A stretch of DNA of 64,000 nt from Cheiracanthium punctorium. Its lineage: Eukaryota; Arthropoda; Arachnida; Araneae; Cheiracanthiidae. Under the pieces are notes generated by a model. The model did not search any database. It had not been told where the DNA came from and saw only the letters and a program-made list of their open reading frames with translations. Shown piece after piece: positions 11,545 through 22,567 of this stretch. The stretch lies in NCBI GenBank assembly GCA_038373885.1, contig JAWZYV010000091.1, positions 372,001 to 436,000 on the forward strand, written 5' to 3'. The translations under genes and the position numbers were made by a program. How positions within the stretch are numbered: position 1 is the stretch's first letter; each line of letters begins with the position of its first letter.

Positions 11545-11765
11545 AAGGTAAAGACGCGGGGCCCCCAAAAGCGCGGGGCCCGTAGCATTTGCTACATTTG
11601 CTATATTGTTAATCCGGCACTGGGGGAAGGGGAGGGTACGACTTCTGCGACTCACATATATGTATACGGTGCGGGTGTATGATAAGGGAGTGAAGCAAAT
11701 ACATTTTGTATGGCAAAAAATTCCTCATGGGGGGTATAACCCCCCCCCCCCTTGGCTACTCCACT
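11545..11765. mobile_element. two truncated MITEs
   Basis: GCGCGGGGCCCGTAGCATT ... TTAATCCGGCACTG ends at about 11621 (mate of the 5074 terminus). The following stretch, ending CTTGGCTACTCCACTG at 11765, matches the right part of the 13340-13516 MITE, including ATACATTTTGTATGGCAAAA. Confidence 0.5.
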
Positions 11766-12605
11766 GACGTGAATATATGTGGTTGTGGGGCCCGGCCCCC
11801 CCAATAATTTTGAAAACTTTATGCTTATGCTCTGTACACACTAAAATGTTAATGGGTAGGGCCGGCGAAAAACAACATGAATAAAGGTCGTTGCTGATTA
11901 GCCACGTCTTGTCTTCACTACAGGGGTTAAGGCGACATTTTTCTGTCGAAATTTACGACCTTGTAATGACCAGTTGGGATCTATAGCAACAAAAAAGATT
12001 CATGTGTTAAACTGAAAACATCTCCTCCCCCCAACACACACACAACGGAGAGAGGAACGGAACATTTTTTCAACGTATCAGCCCCGACGGCCATTGAAAC
12101 GCGTAAAACACGTGGCTTATGAGCATCGGCCTTAACTTGATCGGTATAGGGCGCACGATGCTCCCCCCCTTTCCGAGTTTTCTTTCGACGGCTCTTACAG
12201 CAGACAACATACTTATTTAGTTGTGATATACCATGTCTAATTATACACTGGGAGAAAAAGTATTCGGAAATCAATGTATCATCCTAATGAAAAACGGAGC
12301 CCCCCCCAGATGGCTTCTCTGGATCCGCCCCTGTGTTGATGTGAGTTGTCCCATCACCATTTCACATGCACATTAGTCTTGTTAATGCATTGTACCATGT
12401 TTATTAAAAATTTTAATTGATCTGTATCTAATAGAAAAATCATTGGTGTAGTAAAAATTGATAGCTTCGAACATGAAACATTTCTAAACATGTAAATATA
12501 ACGACCGTAGGAACAATTGTGTCTCTGACAAAAATAAATGAAAACTTTATGTAAAGAACACACATAAAATGATACTTATAACAATATTTATTTTATCTTT
12601 TAACA
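11766..12605. other. non-coding, degraded repeats
   Basis: GGGCCCGGCCCCCCCAATAA near 11790 resembles repeats at 3630 and 4560. CTGGATCCGCCCCTG at about 12318-12332 is a right MITE terminus without a visible left mate. No gene seen. Confidence 0.4.
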
Positions 12606-12857
12606 CTAGCATTTTGAGTGTTTTTCCTGTAATTCTGTCTGTGGTTTATTTATATTGCGCCTTTTTCCGGTGTTCGTTTCAGTGTGTTTTACTGCAAATA
12701 AGCCTTGAGCAGACTTAATCTTCCAGTTATTCGCGGCGAAGAGGATTTCCCTTTCCAGCAATTCGGTTGTTTCTTGGTTCGTTAGAGACAAATCCGTCCA
12801 TCCATATCTGTTCGGATTCGGCATGTTGACATCCAGACCGAATCCGCTCCAAGTCAT
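12606..12857 (-). CDS. unrecognised 83-codon ORF, minus strand
   Basis: Starts at ATG 12857 (minus) and reads MTWSGFGLDVNMPNPNRYGW... to ...LQEKHSKC, stop just after. Less AT-rich than its surroundings, and an AATAAA lies about 20 bases past the stop on the same strand, so a small gene or a retrocopied fragment is possible. No signal peptide, membrane segment or known motif. A CGGATTCGG / CCGAATCCG inverted repeat sits within its first codons, which could instead mean transposon origin. Confidence 0.25.
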   Translation of the reverse strand: MTWSGFGLDVNMPNPNRYGWTDLSLTNQETTELLEREILFAANNWKIKSAQGLFAVKHTETNTGKRRNINKPQTELQEKHSKC

Positions 12858-13331
12858 TGCTAAGGTCGTTTACATGCGCAAGTGTTACTCTCTCTCGAAA
12901 GAAGTGCAGTCACTTTCTTATCTTGAGTGTTGCTTGATTACATTGTGACATGTTGATGTGTGTACCTTACCTATTTACTTTTGGTTAGCAAATTGTCAAA
13001 ATCGTTTGTGTGTGCCGTTATCAATTGTTTTGAGTTAGATTATTATTTATTAGATGGTTTTGTGGATGTTATCAGTTTTCGTAGTAATTGATGCATTGTT
13101 TGGCGGAAACTTTTATCAAAACTTTATTGACAGATATATTTAATGCGTCTAAATTAGTAGTGCATTCACACATCAAAAATTAGGAAACGATTAATTCGCA
13201 TTATTTTACGATTAAAGATAAAAGCTTTCTTATCGTAGCTATGAGGAGGCTTTTATTCAAAAAAGAGAAAAACAGCGCTGTTTCCCAACATTTCTTAAAT
13301 TGTTACACACAATGTCACGTGGAATTATATA
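12858..13331. other. non-coding, nothing recognised
   Basis: Moderately AT-rich sequence with no repeat or coding signal found. Confidence 0.5.
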
Positions 13332-13339
13332 GTTTGCTT

Positions 13340-13516
13340 CAGGGGCGTAGCCAGAAATTTTTCATGGGGGGGGTTACGACTACTACAACTAATATATATG
13401 TATACGTGTGTGTGATAAGGGAGTGAAGAATATACATTTTGTATGGCAAAAAATTCCTCATGGCGGGGGGGGGGTTTATGACCCCCATAACCCCCCCCCC
13501 CTTGGCTACGCCCCTG
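13340..13516. mobile_element. hAT MITE with 8-bp target duplication
   Basis: Termini CAGGGGCGTAGCCAG / TTGGCTACGCCCCTG, 177 bp, flanked by GTTTGCTT at 13332-13339 and 13517-13524. An exact 8-bp duplication and CAG...CTG ends fit the hAT superfamily. G and C runs face each other inside. Confidence 0.9.
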
Positions 13517-13771
13517 GTTTGCTTTCTAAATACAGTATTTAATGTTGAAACTTTTATGAACTAAACTAACCTTACCATTTCAAAAGTATTCTTTACAGAA
13601 AAAAAGTTTGAGAACCAATGTTTCAAACCAATGTTAAGTAAGGAAAGAAGACTATCTAATATTCTCATGTATGCTCAAATAACGTTTTCTGATACTGATT
13701 ATCATTCTTTTCATCTTGGATCCAGATTAACCTTCTAGTTCCTGTGGTGGAAGAGTAACTTCTTCAGCGCA

Positions 13772-14203
13772 TAGTGGCCTATCCAGATTATGTGTTAAGG
13801 GAAGAGCTATAAGTATGACGAAGTGTATTGACAAAGGTAGATCACTAAATCTTTTATATCTTTACATTTTTTATATCGAACCCACGTTTAATCCATTCGC
13901 TCTCATCATTAAAACGACGCAACGGAGAATCCTCGTTTCTTGATAGATGTTGTTTCCCCGAATGGTTCTTTGAATGCTCTGCTGGAGCCCAGCATTGCGC
14001 TTTTACGCAGTGGCTGTATTCCAGTGGAGCGTTCAAAGAACCGTTGTGAAAAGCAACATCTATCGAAGAAGGATAGTCACCTGTGTTGCGTCGTATTTAA
14101 TGATGAGAGTGAACATGTTAAACTTGGTTTTCAATAGAGGATTTAAGTGCACTCAGGAGTTGGGCCATCGTGCTACCGCCCATGCCTTGGATCCGCCACT
14201 GAC
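13772..14203. mobile_element. foldback MITE
   Basis: Arms about 13860-14000 and 14010-14140 are inverted copies (CATCATTAAAACGACGCAAC against GTTGCGTCGTATTTAATGATG). The right end is GGATCCGCCACTG at about 14191-14203; the left counterpart is degenerate (TAGTGGCCTATCCAG near 13772). The short ORFs here on both strands are products of the palindrome. Confidence 0.65.
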
Positions 14204-14399
14204 CTCTTTGTGATTAAAACTCCTGTATAGAATTATTTTTCAACTTTTGAAGTTTGAAAATAGTATTTGAAAGTAGTTTTTTCTTGCATTTTGTTTTTCT
14301 TGCAGTTGTTTTTATCTAGAATTACTTTTATGTTACTGAAATTTCCTAAAACTCGGTAGCTCGAGCAAAATTTTTCGTAAATGGTAAATCACCCTCTTT

Positions 14400-14540
14400 T
14401 ACTTTTAATTTTGGACCTAGGTTTAACATACTTGCTCCAGTTGTTGCAAAGACGCAACGCTGAAGATTCCCTTCCCTGCCCCGTGGTTCTTCCCAATATG
14501 TGTCTTTGAATGCGGCTCTGGGACCCAGTTTTTAAATCTG
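14400..14540. repeat. partial copy of the 13.9-kb foldback arm
   Basis: Contains GACGCAACGCTGAAGATTCC and TCTTTGAATGCGGCTCTGG, paralleling the left arm of 13860-14000. Confidence 0.45.
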
Positions 14541-15455
14541 GGTTTGATCGATGGATCTAAGAGTAAAACAACTTGCACTTTTTATTTCTAAAATATTGAC
14601 ACCATTCAAGTTCAGTTGACAACTGATTTGACTTACGTTGTTCATATCGTATTTGTGCATTTTCCCCCGGAAAGATACAAGCCATTTTTACCTTGGTGTT
14701 TTCACGCCTGTTGTTCCGACCCTTGCAAAAATCCTGTGTAGGAAAATAACATTCCGAGGTCAAGCGTTGTATGCGTTACGCGTACTTGAACATTGACTAA
14801 GGATTTCAGTGGATTTTCATGTTTTTCATTTGTGGACTCTAAAATAATTCGAAAAATTATGTAAAAAGAAGAAGAAAAAAGAAGAATGGGTATGATTGTG
14901 AATGCTTTTCTAAATACTGTTTATTTTTTCTTGACGCTTACATTTGAAGTCTGAATTCTAAACAGAATTCAGACTTTTATTTTTATTTATCAGATTTTTT
15001 ATTTTTATTTTTTTATTCTTGTACAGGGTCGCATATCTATGAAGCAATGTCACGGAATTTTTAAAGTGATGTTAATTTGAGAATATTTTGTGGATGATAA
15101 GTTTATTTTATTTGATAAGTTTACCGTTTGCGAGATTGTGTAGTAAGGCTTCTAAAGAGACATTCCGTAATATCTTCTAGTCAATGTTAACTTGTATCCT
15201 GACTTTAACTTTCTTGACTTTTTTTCTTACCTTCACAACCATGTGCAGTATTTCTGAAGCACCAAGCTGCACAATGTGTATTGAATATTATTAAAAAAAA
15301 ACAGAGGTACACGATAAACTTTTTCAGACGCCTTCAGCTGGGTGGGAGCCATAGTAGTAATGTATGCTGGCGTTGAACCCTCCACCACTGAATTTGATCC
15401 TTTTAGGTTAAGCCTTCCCAGGGGTTTCGAAGGCCAGTGCGTGGAATCAACGCTG
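14541..15455. other. non-coding with one small hairpin
   Basis: A perfect 13-bp inverted repeat with a 4-base loop lies at 14947-14976 (AAGTCTGAATTCT / AGAATTCAGACTT). Otherwise nothing recognised. Confidence 0.5.
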
Positions 15456-15459
15456 TTAA

Positions 15460-15895
15460 CCCTTTGAGGCGCAACCCTTTCCCAATACTGAAAAAAAGGG
15501 CAGCAGTTGCCATCGCTCGACTTAAGGCTGTGCCGGCACAGCCAGCTGTCGTCAAAAAAGGGGTCTCTAGATCTGTGGGACGCGATGAACGTTTCGATCG
15601 TCCGCCATCTTGCTGGTAGTTAAGTCGAGCGATGGCAACGGCTGGCCTTTTTCAGCATTGGGCAATCTATCCAGCTGTTCTCGCATTCTTCCATTTTTCA
15701 ACAGATATCAGTGCTGTTAAAAATAATCGTGACACTTTTTTTACGGAAAATGACGTGCTGAATAGTAAAGGATTTTCGTGGAGCTATGTCACTCGCAACT
15801 ATTTTTATAGAAATCAAATCTATTCTTCGTGACTGGCAACAGTCAATACGTCAAAGTTTGGTATTCCCAGAGCGGGAACACTGCGCGTTAAAGGG
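15460..15895. mobile_element. piggyBac-like MITE
   Basis: Flanked by TTAA at 15456-15459 and 15896-15899, with ends CCCTTTGAGGCGCA / TGCGCGTTAAAGGG (11 of 14 inverted matches). The TTAA target and CCCTTT ends are typical of piggyBac elements. Inside is a further inverted repeat, GTTGCCATCGCTCGACTTAA (about 15506-15525) against TTAAGTCGAGCGATGGCAAC (about 15620-15639). No transposase. Confidence 0.75.
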
Positions 15896-15899
15896 TTAA

Positions 15900-16442
15900 T
15901 AGAAAAAGAATCTTCACTTTTGCATCTCGACAGTAATGGTAATGAACACATTAAATTTATGTTCGAAAATTTACCGAAGCTCTCTAACACTAGAATATTA
16001 TCCCAATAGAGGGGAAAAATATATTCCGAAAGGTCCAGGCACCTTAAACCCTTTTCTTGTGTGCACCTTTGCTGAAGAAGTGTCCGATTAACTAGCGCGC
16101 GAAACATGCATCTGTTGGCGTCTAACATTTTTACAGAAATCTAAACTTTTCAGTTATTTAAATCTTTATAATTGAGATACGAGACAGCTATAACGTCGTC
16201 CTCATACCTAAACACATAACTTTGTTTTTGAGTATGCTTAACTAAGATTCCTTTGAGTATGCTTAACTAAGATTCTCTATCTTTCTCGTTAGTATAATTA
16301 CTATTAATTAGTCATAAATATTCAGTAAAATATTCCCAGTTTAAAAATAAATGAGATGATGCATATACGGGTTTCATTTCAACGAAAAGAGTAGGTTAAC
16401 TTCCAACTAGTTCACTTCGGCTATGACAACAATTTTAATCAT
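15900..16442. repeat. non-coding with short direct repeats
   Basis: A 22-base sequence is repeated with period 25 at 16229-16250 and 16254-16275. A 44-base segment at 16276-16319 recurs identically by eye at 16927-16970. Confidence 0.7.
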
Positions 16443-16453
16443 TTGACGACTTA

Positions 16454-16640
16454 CTAGGGCGAGCGCATAGCGCTCTCAACAGGAAAACCTACTGACAGGA
16501 AAGGTGCCATAAGGGTTCAAACCCAGGTCGTCGTAAATACTGGTTATGACCCCTTAGAAAGACCTCACGAAGGCCCCCACCCTCAATCTAGATCCTTCGT
16601 GTAGATAATCGGCCCTATTCCCAAAATCAAATCAAATCAA
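16454..16640 (+). mobile_element. tRNA-derived SINE, type B, with target duplication
   Basis: Head GGCGAGCGCATAGCGCTCTC, B-box-like GGGTTCAAACCCAGG, shared 3' body and an (AAATC)n tail. Flanked by TTGACGACTTA at 16443-16453 and 16641-16651, as expected for LINE-type insertion. Confidence 0.85.
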
Positions 16641-16651
16641 TTGACGACTTA

Positions 16652-19600
16652 ATAAAATGTGTCGTCCGCTGTATATATTTGATGCACCTATTCCGAAAAT
16701 CATTCATCCAACTTGCTGGTGACAACAAGATACGCAGGCTACTTATGAGAATTACTTCTCTAAAAGATATTTGATGTAAGAACCTGGAAAAAGGTTGAAA
16801 ACCTTGGGTTGCGATTCTATGAAGAAAAGAAAACAAACTATCCTAAATGGTATTTAAAATGTTACATTTGTGAATACGTAGTGACAGTTTAATAGAAATC
16901 TAAACTATTATGAAACTTTGATTTATTCTATCTTTCTCGTTAGTATAATTACTATTAATTAGTCATAAATGTTAAAACTAATTTTTAATGTGAAATCGTT
17001 TATTTTAGAATATTTAAAAAAATGATAATTATATATGTTCTTCCCACGAATAAAAGCCTAACGATATTTAATGCGCATTATGTAGGATTACTTGTTTATT
17101 TTTAAACGATAATTTAACCTAAAAGTTCCAATGGGGGGGGGGAGGAAGCTTTAAAATCCAGCCTCTATTTTTATATCTAACAAGTCCAGTTTTAATCATT
17201 TGTGCTATTCATATTTTTCCTGTGTTTGAAAAACATCCTTTCCATTTTAAAAATTAAAAAAAAAAAAATTCTAAACGTTTATTTGTTGACTGTTGAAATA
17301 ACAGCTAACAGAAAACTCACATTCACATTTATAAACTTTTGAACACTTTAGAAAGAAGTTCTAAATTTTATTTTTTTGGTCTAGAGTAACAGTCGGAATT
17401 GAATTTTGCTAAAAATAGACTCTATTACCATGGTTACTGACCACTTGATCGATTTTAGTCTGATCTATGGTAGTTAAGCTTCCTACCCCTCCTCTTCTTT
17501 CCGTGTTTTTAACTGGAAACTTCGAGTAGATAAATAGGAGTATTATGTTATCAGAGATGAAGATTTATATTTTAATATTGCGTATATTTATAGTACGTTA
17601 GTATATCTGCAATTTATTCAATCGCTTTTTATTCTCCCTTATCAATATCTGTATTTTTCAATAGTTTTAACTTTCAATAAAAAATGTTTGATTATTGATT
17701 CATGTATATTTGGCTAAGATACATAAATATGCAAAAATTTTTGATCCATTGATGATTGGGAAGACGTCGTAAAATTGTAAAAAACTTTTTTTTTTTTTCG
17801 CAATTTCAATTCCGCCGGATTATGTCTTAATCCAGCCAAAACTAGTCTCGCAAACATTTGTGGATCCAATGGGATCTCGTTCCCGCGAAATCGCGATTGG
17901 ATTCCCTAGAATTAACCAGTTACTTTTTGAGCGCTCGATTACCATATTTGTGGTATTTTAACAAATTCTACTAAATACGTTTTACTTACGAATAAAAGCT
18001 ACTTCTAATGCCTGCGAAACACTTTGATTTTTTTTTTTTTTTTTTAACTTAAGTCTGTAAAATTTTATGCTAGAAATATTTTCATTTGTGGATCTTTTTT
18101 CACTTTAAAATATGCTTTTTCCAATAATTTCTCATTAAATATTAATTCTTAATATATTTAAATAGTTCCTTTAATGTGAATAAGAACAGCTTAAAGTTTA
18201 TAATTTAAAAAAAATTTCCCAAGTATTTTTTAAAAAATCATGAAAATATCAAAAACTGCGGATCTCAAAGTCTTAAACTAATAACTATGTAGTCTTGTAA
18301 ACTTGTAACTATGTAGTTTACTTTATGTCTAAAAAAATATTTTCCTGCTGATAAATTGAGTGTATGCACGCAGCATTAGCTAAAAATATTTTTATATCAA
18401 TTAATATTTCGTATTTTAAATCGGACTAGAAATATGCTTAATGATATCTGGTCCAAAAAAAAAAAATAAATAAAATAAAACTATTCATGTTAAAAATAGA
18501 TTTTCAGCAAATATCTTGTATAATTTACTCAACAAATAAATATAATGGTCGTGAACTTTATCCAAAACCGAGAATATTCTGTGTATTTTTATTTCTATAT
18601 ATGCTCTCAATATCGCATTCGATTTCATTTTCCCTGTAGGCGTTTTCGAATTGTTCTATGCTTTGGCAGATCTCCATTTTGTTGTGTTATGTTAAACTCT
18701 GTTTTTTTTTCCTTTTTTACAGTAAAAAAGTGTGATATGCTGAATAAAAAATCTTTTTTTTTTTTTACCCTTAAAGAAAATCCGAGGTATTTTTCGGGAA
18801 GAAATTTCTCTTGACCCAAACAATCATTTCCAAGGAATTAGAAGAATTCATATAATTTTCTGTTTAAACGATTGTAACAAAGAAGATAAATGACACAACC
18901 GTTTGAAATATAAAGTACTTTCCTACGCAAATGTAATATTTATATTTACAGTAACAGTATGACTTCATAGAAAAACGTCAAAGCGCATTAGAGCGTTATT
19001 GAAATATTTCTTCAATAGAATCATCATTCATGTCATCTTCAATAGAATGTAATGTTTTCGAAAATCCTGTGTCTAATCCTTAAAAAGGAGGCTTACGTAG
19101 ATTACGTACCACTTTTTTTTTCGGTAAATTTAAAACCCCTAAGTGTAGCATAGATGAGGCCCAATGTTACACTTTGTCAGACCTGATACCTGCCTATCTT
19201 CACAACGTAGCAACCTTACTTATCAGTTTTACAAAGCCTCCCTGAACCCTCAAATGTGAAAAACTCACATTTGATTGAACCCTCTTTCCTTCGCCTTCGA
19301 GCGTATTGATTTAGGGAGGGGACCAAAGAACTACGATTGTCATGCATACTGTTTTCATGGATAATATTTAGTAATAAACGTCAGTAGCATTCTTAAATGC
19401 CAAAAATGTATCCACGTTTGCAAAGATTAAAGCAGGAAAATATATTGGACTAGAAATAAACAAACCAGTTCCAAAACTAGACTGTCGTAGAAGAGTGTCA
19501 ATTTAGTTAGTGTATCGTCATATGTGACCGTTTGCTGATAAAGTGCTATTCAGGCTAAGAGATGTCAGAGATACGTATGTGATTTACTTCCACTTGATTT

Positions 19601-19727
19601 AATGTTCTCATATGAGGGAGGGGTAATTTTCCTTAATAGTTAGCCTTTAAGTTGAAACAGTAAAACAAAGGCGAAACTATTGTTGCAAAAAATCGGCTGA
19701 ACGCTCTTTTTCTGTACTAAATTCAGG
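16652..19727. other. AT-rich non-coding DNA
   Basis: No gene or clear repeat, apart from the 44-base direct repeat at 16927-16970 and several A/T and G tracts. Confidence 0.5.
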
Positions 19728-20484
19728 GATCGATGCAGACGAAAATTGGGTCCGTTTTGCGGCCCCTTCACAAAATTACAATCTATTAAAACGGCCCCTC
19801 ACAAAATTACAATAATGGCCCCTTCACAAAAATACAATCTATTAAAACAGCCCTGCATTAGCATTTTGCCCTACATTTTAATCTGCTTTATCAATAAATT
19901 TAACAAAGGTGATTTTTATTAAAAATTAGTATGAAAATTCATAAAATTAAGCAAATTCACAAAAAAAGCAATATTCACATATAACACTAAATATAATAGA
20001 TTCATTTCATATTTACATGGACTCAAAAATTTGCATTTTGGTTTAAAAAAAATTCTTGTATCTATTTATCTTATTGTATTTATAGTTTGGTCAATTTTTA
20101 AGACCTAGTAAAATTTTACGAATGAATGTATAGATGTTTTATACTCCAGTTGTTTGTCATCGCGATTACTCTCGACTGATATCAGAAAATACTGAAAGTA
20201 TATTTTGTATTTTTATTGGATTTATTATTCTAATATTACACGGTTTTTTTAACCTTTTCCTTGATTATCATTTGAGCAATGCCAGCTGGACATTAGTTAT
20301 TACATAAGCCTACCCGCAGTGCCGATACCCAAAATTTGACCTGAATTACATCCTAGAAAATTTTGTTTTGGTGTATTTGTGCTTTTCTGAGAGATAATGC
20401 GAGTGCGTTCCATATTATTTCACGAGACTGATTTAATAAGACCATTTCTTGACACAGAAACAGAAATGCTCTGTATAAAGAAGA

Positions 20485-20868
20485 GCAATTCCATTTGAAC
20501 CTGTAGCATGAGTTACCATACACTTGGTTCAGTTACCAATTTTATAAAATATCCCATACAAAGCTGAATGATGTTTTTTGATAAGAAAGATATATAAAAG
20601 GTTATAGCACTTAAGAAGTAGAATTTTAGCATACAACTATGACTTTTCTGCCCATACATCAATGTCTGCATTTGGTAGCTTGAGTTACCAAGCAATTTTT
20701 AGTTGTATGTTGAAATTCTACTTCATAAGTGCTATAATCTTTATTAGTAGTTTGTATGTACCTTTCTTATCACAAAATATCATTCAGTTTTGTATGGGAT
20801 ATTTTATAAAATTGGTTATTGAATCAAGTATACGGTAACTCATGCTACATGTTCATATGGAATTCCCC
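20485..20868. mobile_element. foldback element nested in R3
   Basis: Left end GCAATTCCATTTGAACCTGT and right end ACATGTTCATATGGAATTCC are inverted. Pairing continues through TAGCATGAGTTACC and TTTTATAAAATATCCCATAC to a loop near 20680. R3 copy 2 lacks it (gap between AAAG and TATGAAGCTAGGACC near 38755), which shows insertion. Confidence 0.85.
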
Positions 20869-20969
20869 AGAAGCATCTTTATTATGAAGCTAGGACCCGT
20901 TACATCATAATGTCATCTTATTATGAATATCCCTTTATTTTCGAAAAATTAAGGATCTGCTTCTTAATT

Positions 20970-21180
20970 GATTGAAGCCGAGTGGATAAGACACTGAACA
21001 TGGTAGATGACTGAAGTAAGAAGGTCCAGGATTCTGACCTACCGCGCGACTGTCGATTTCACGGTCTGGTGTTTTGGGCATTCACCATATGTAACGCAAT
21101 GCGCTTTAGAACCCTAAGTCCTCCTCCCATAACACCCACTCTAAGCTAATACCGTGTAGTTTTGCCTTAAGCACAATATA
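20970..21180 (+). mobile_element. tRNA-derived SINE, type A, at the R3 3' end
   Basis: GCCGAGTGGATAAGACACTG head, CTACCGCGCGACTGTCGATT, and the tail CTTAAGCACAATATA. Confidence 0.65.
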
Positions 21181-22567
21181 CACTCATCTCATGTTCTAAT
21201 TAACTGATTTATATGCAGAAAAAAAAACAACAAATTTCTGATTATTTTTACTCGAAAAACCAGAATTTCAAGCTAAAATGACCCCTAGACGAGCAAATCA
21301 AACGAAAAATTAGTCACAACGGCAACCAAAATAGCGGTAACAGGTTACATACCTTAAGCCTGGTACCGTAAGCACTGGGATTATTTGCTTATGTGATTTG
21401 GCCTTACCATCTTAAAATTCATGATTGCGCTGACATTTTGTGCGTGACCATCAGCTTTAACTAGCCAGCGCATCTTTTCCGTTTTGACCTAAAATTCTTG
21501 TTTCTTTTTTACTTTATTATCCCGCATAGTTTGCTGTTGAAGAGTTTAATGTCACGGCTCGTGGTGAATTAATCCATGCAGTGAAAGTGAAATGCGGTTA
21601 AGGCTGCTCGATCGTATATTTCCGTTCTAGAATGGTTTGTAGAGAGAGAGAGACGAATTGTGCATGTTTTTAATGATGACATTTACATACATAAAGAGCA
21701 CTGCAAAATGAAAACCAGAAAAAATATTGTATCCGTAATAAAAGAGGTGAAAAAAAAAATCACTTAAAAGTACGTAAATCAGCCCCAAATACATCTTTGT
21801 TTTAATTGTAGGTGATTTAAATTACAGGTAGGCTATACTGGGTCTAAAAAAAACTAACTATTTTATATTCATTTAGTGACACACTGAAAAGTTTGTCCAC
21901 GTTCCAAAATTGGTGATCATTGACGCAACTGTAACAGACAAACAAATTGTTGAATTTCCTTTAGGTAAGCTACAAATTCAATCGTTTAATTGTTGCTGTC
22001 CGTTTTTTACGATTAAAAATCGTAACTTTTATAGAAGGGGTTAGACTTTTTGTAGAGCTTTTGTCTCTACTCTTCTATGGTAGTGATTGTGAGAAATATA
22101 TATTTTAAAGGTAAGTTCTAAAGAATGGATTGCAAGATGTTCACAAACGTGTTAATTTATATAGCGATTTGCACTTTACTTGAAAATTCCATTTTTGAGC
22201 ATCTTTTTAAACGATGGGTTGAAACGGTCGCGTTCCAGCAGATCGGTCAACAAGAACTTGGTTTAGTACTGATTCAATCCCTTTAACTTGAACCAGTGAT
22301 CCACAACTTTTTGTAAGGCCTGTTTGCCCTTTCAGAGAGGAAAGGGATGAATAGCAGTCTTCTTTCAGTTCCTCGTTATTCCACAGTTGTATGTAGAGTA
22401 TAGTATTAACGTGTTTTGTTGCTTAATGTTAACTTTGCGCATTTTGTGTGTTGATTTGTTTCAGCATCTGAAAAATAAAAACCTTGGTAAGAAAATCATT
22501 TTGTACTGACACGAGGCTCCCTGCAGTGCTTGAAGACCTCTATTATGAAAGGATATAAATGCATGGT
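21181..22567. other. non-coding, nothing recognised
   Basis: No repeat, RNA or coding signal found. TGGT at 22564-22567 is the left target copy of the next element. Confidence 0.5.

Larger units (their letters stand above)
19728..21180 (+). repeat. dispersed repeat R3, copy 1
   Basis: Colinear with 38200-39068 (TTTGCATTTTGGT, GAATGnATAGATGTTT, CTACCCGCAGTGCCGATACC, AATTACATCCTAGAA) and, at its left end, with 63868-64000 (GGGTCCGTTTTGCGG / GGGTCCATTTTACGG). Its 3' end is a type A SINE (20970-21180), so it may be a retroelement fused to or followed by the SINE. No open reading frame. Confidence 0.7.
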
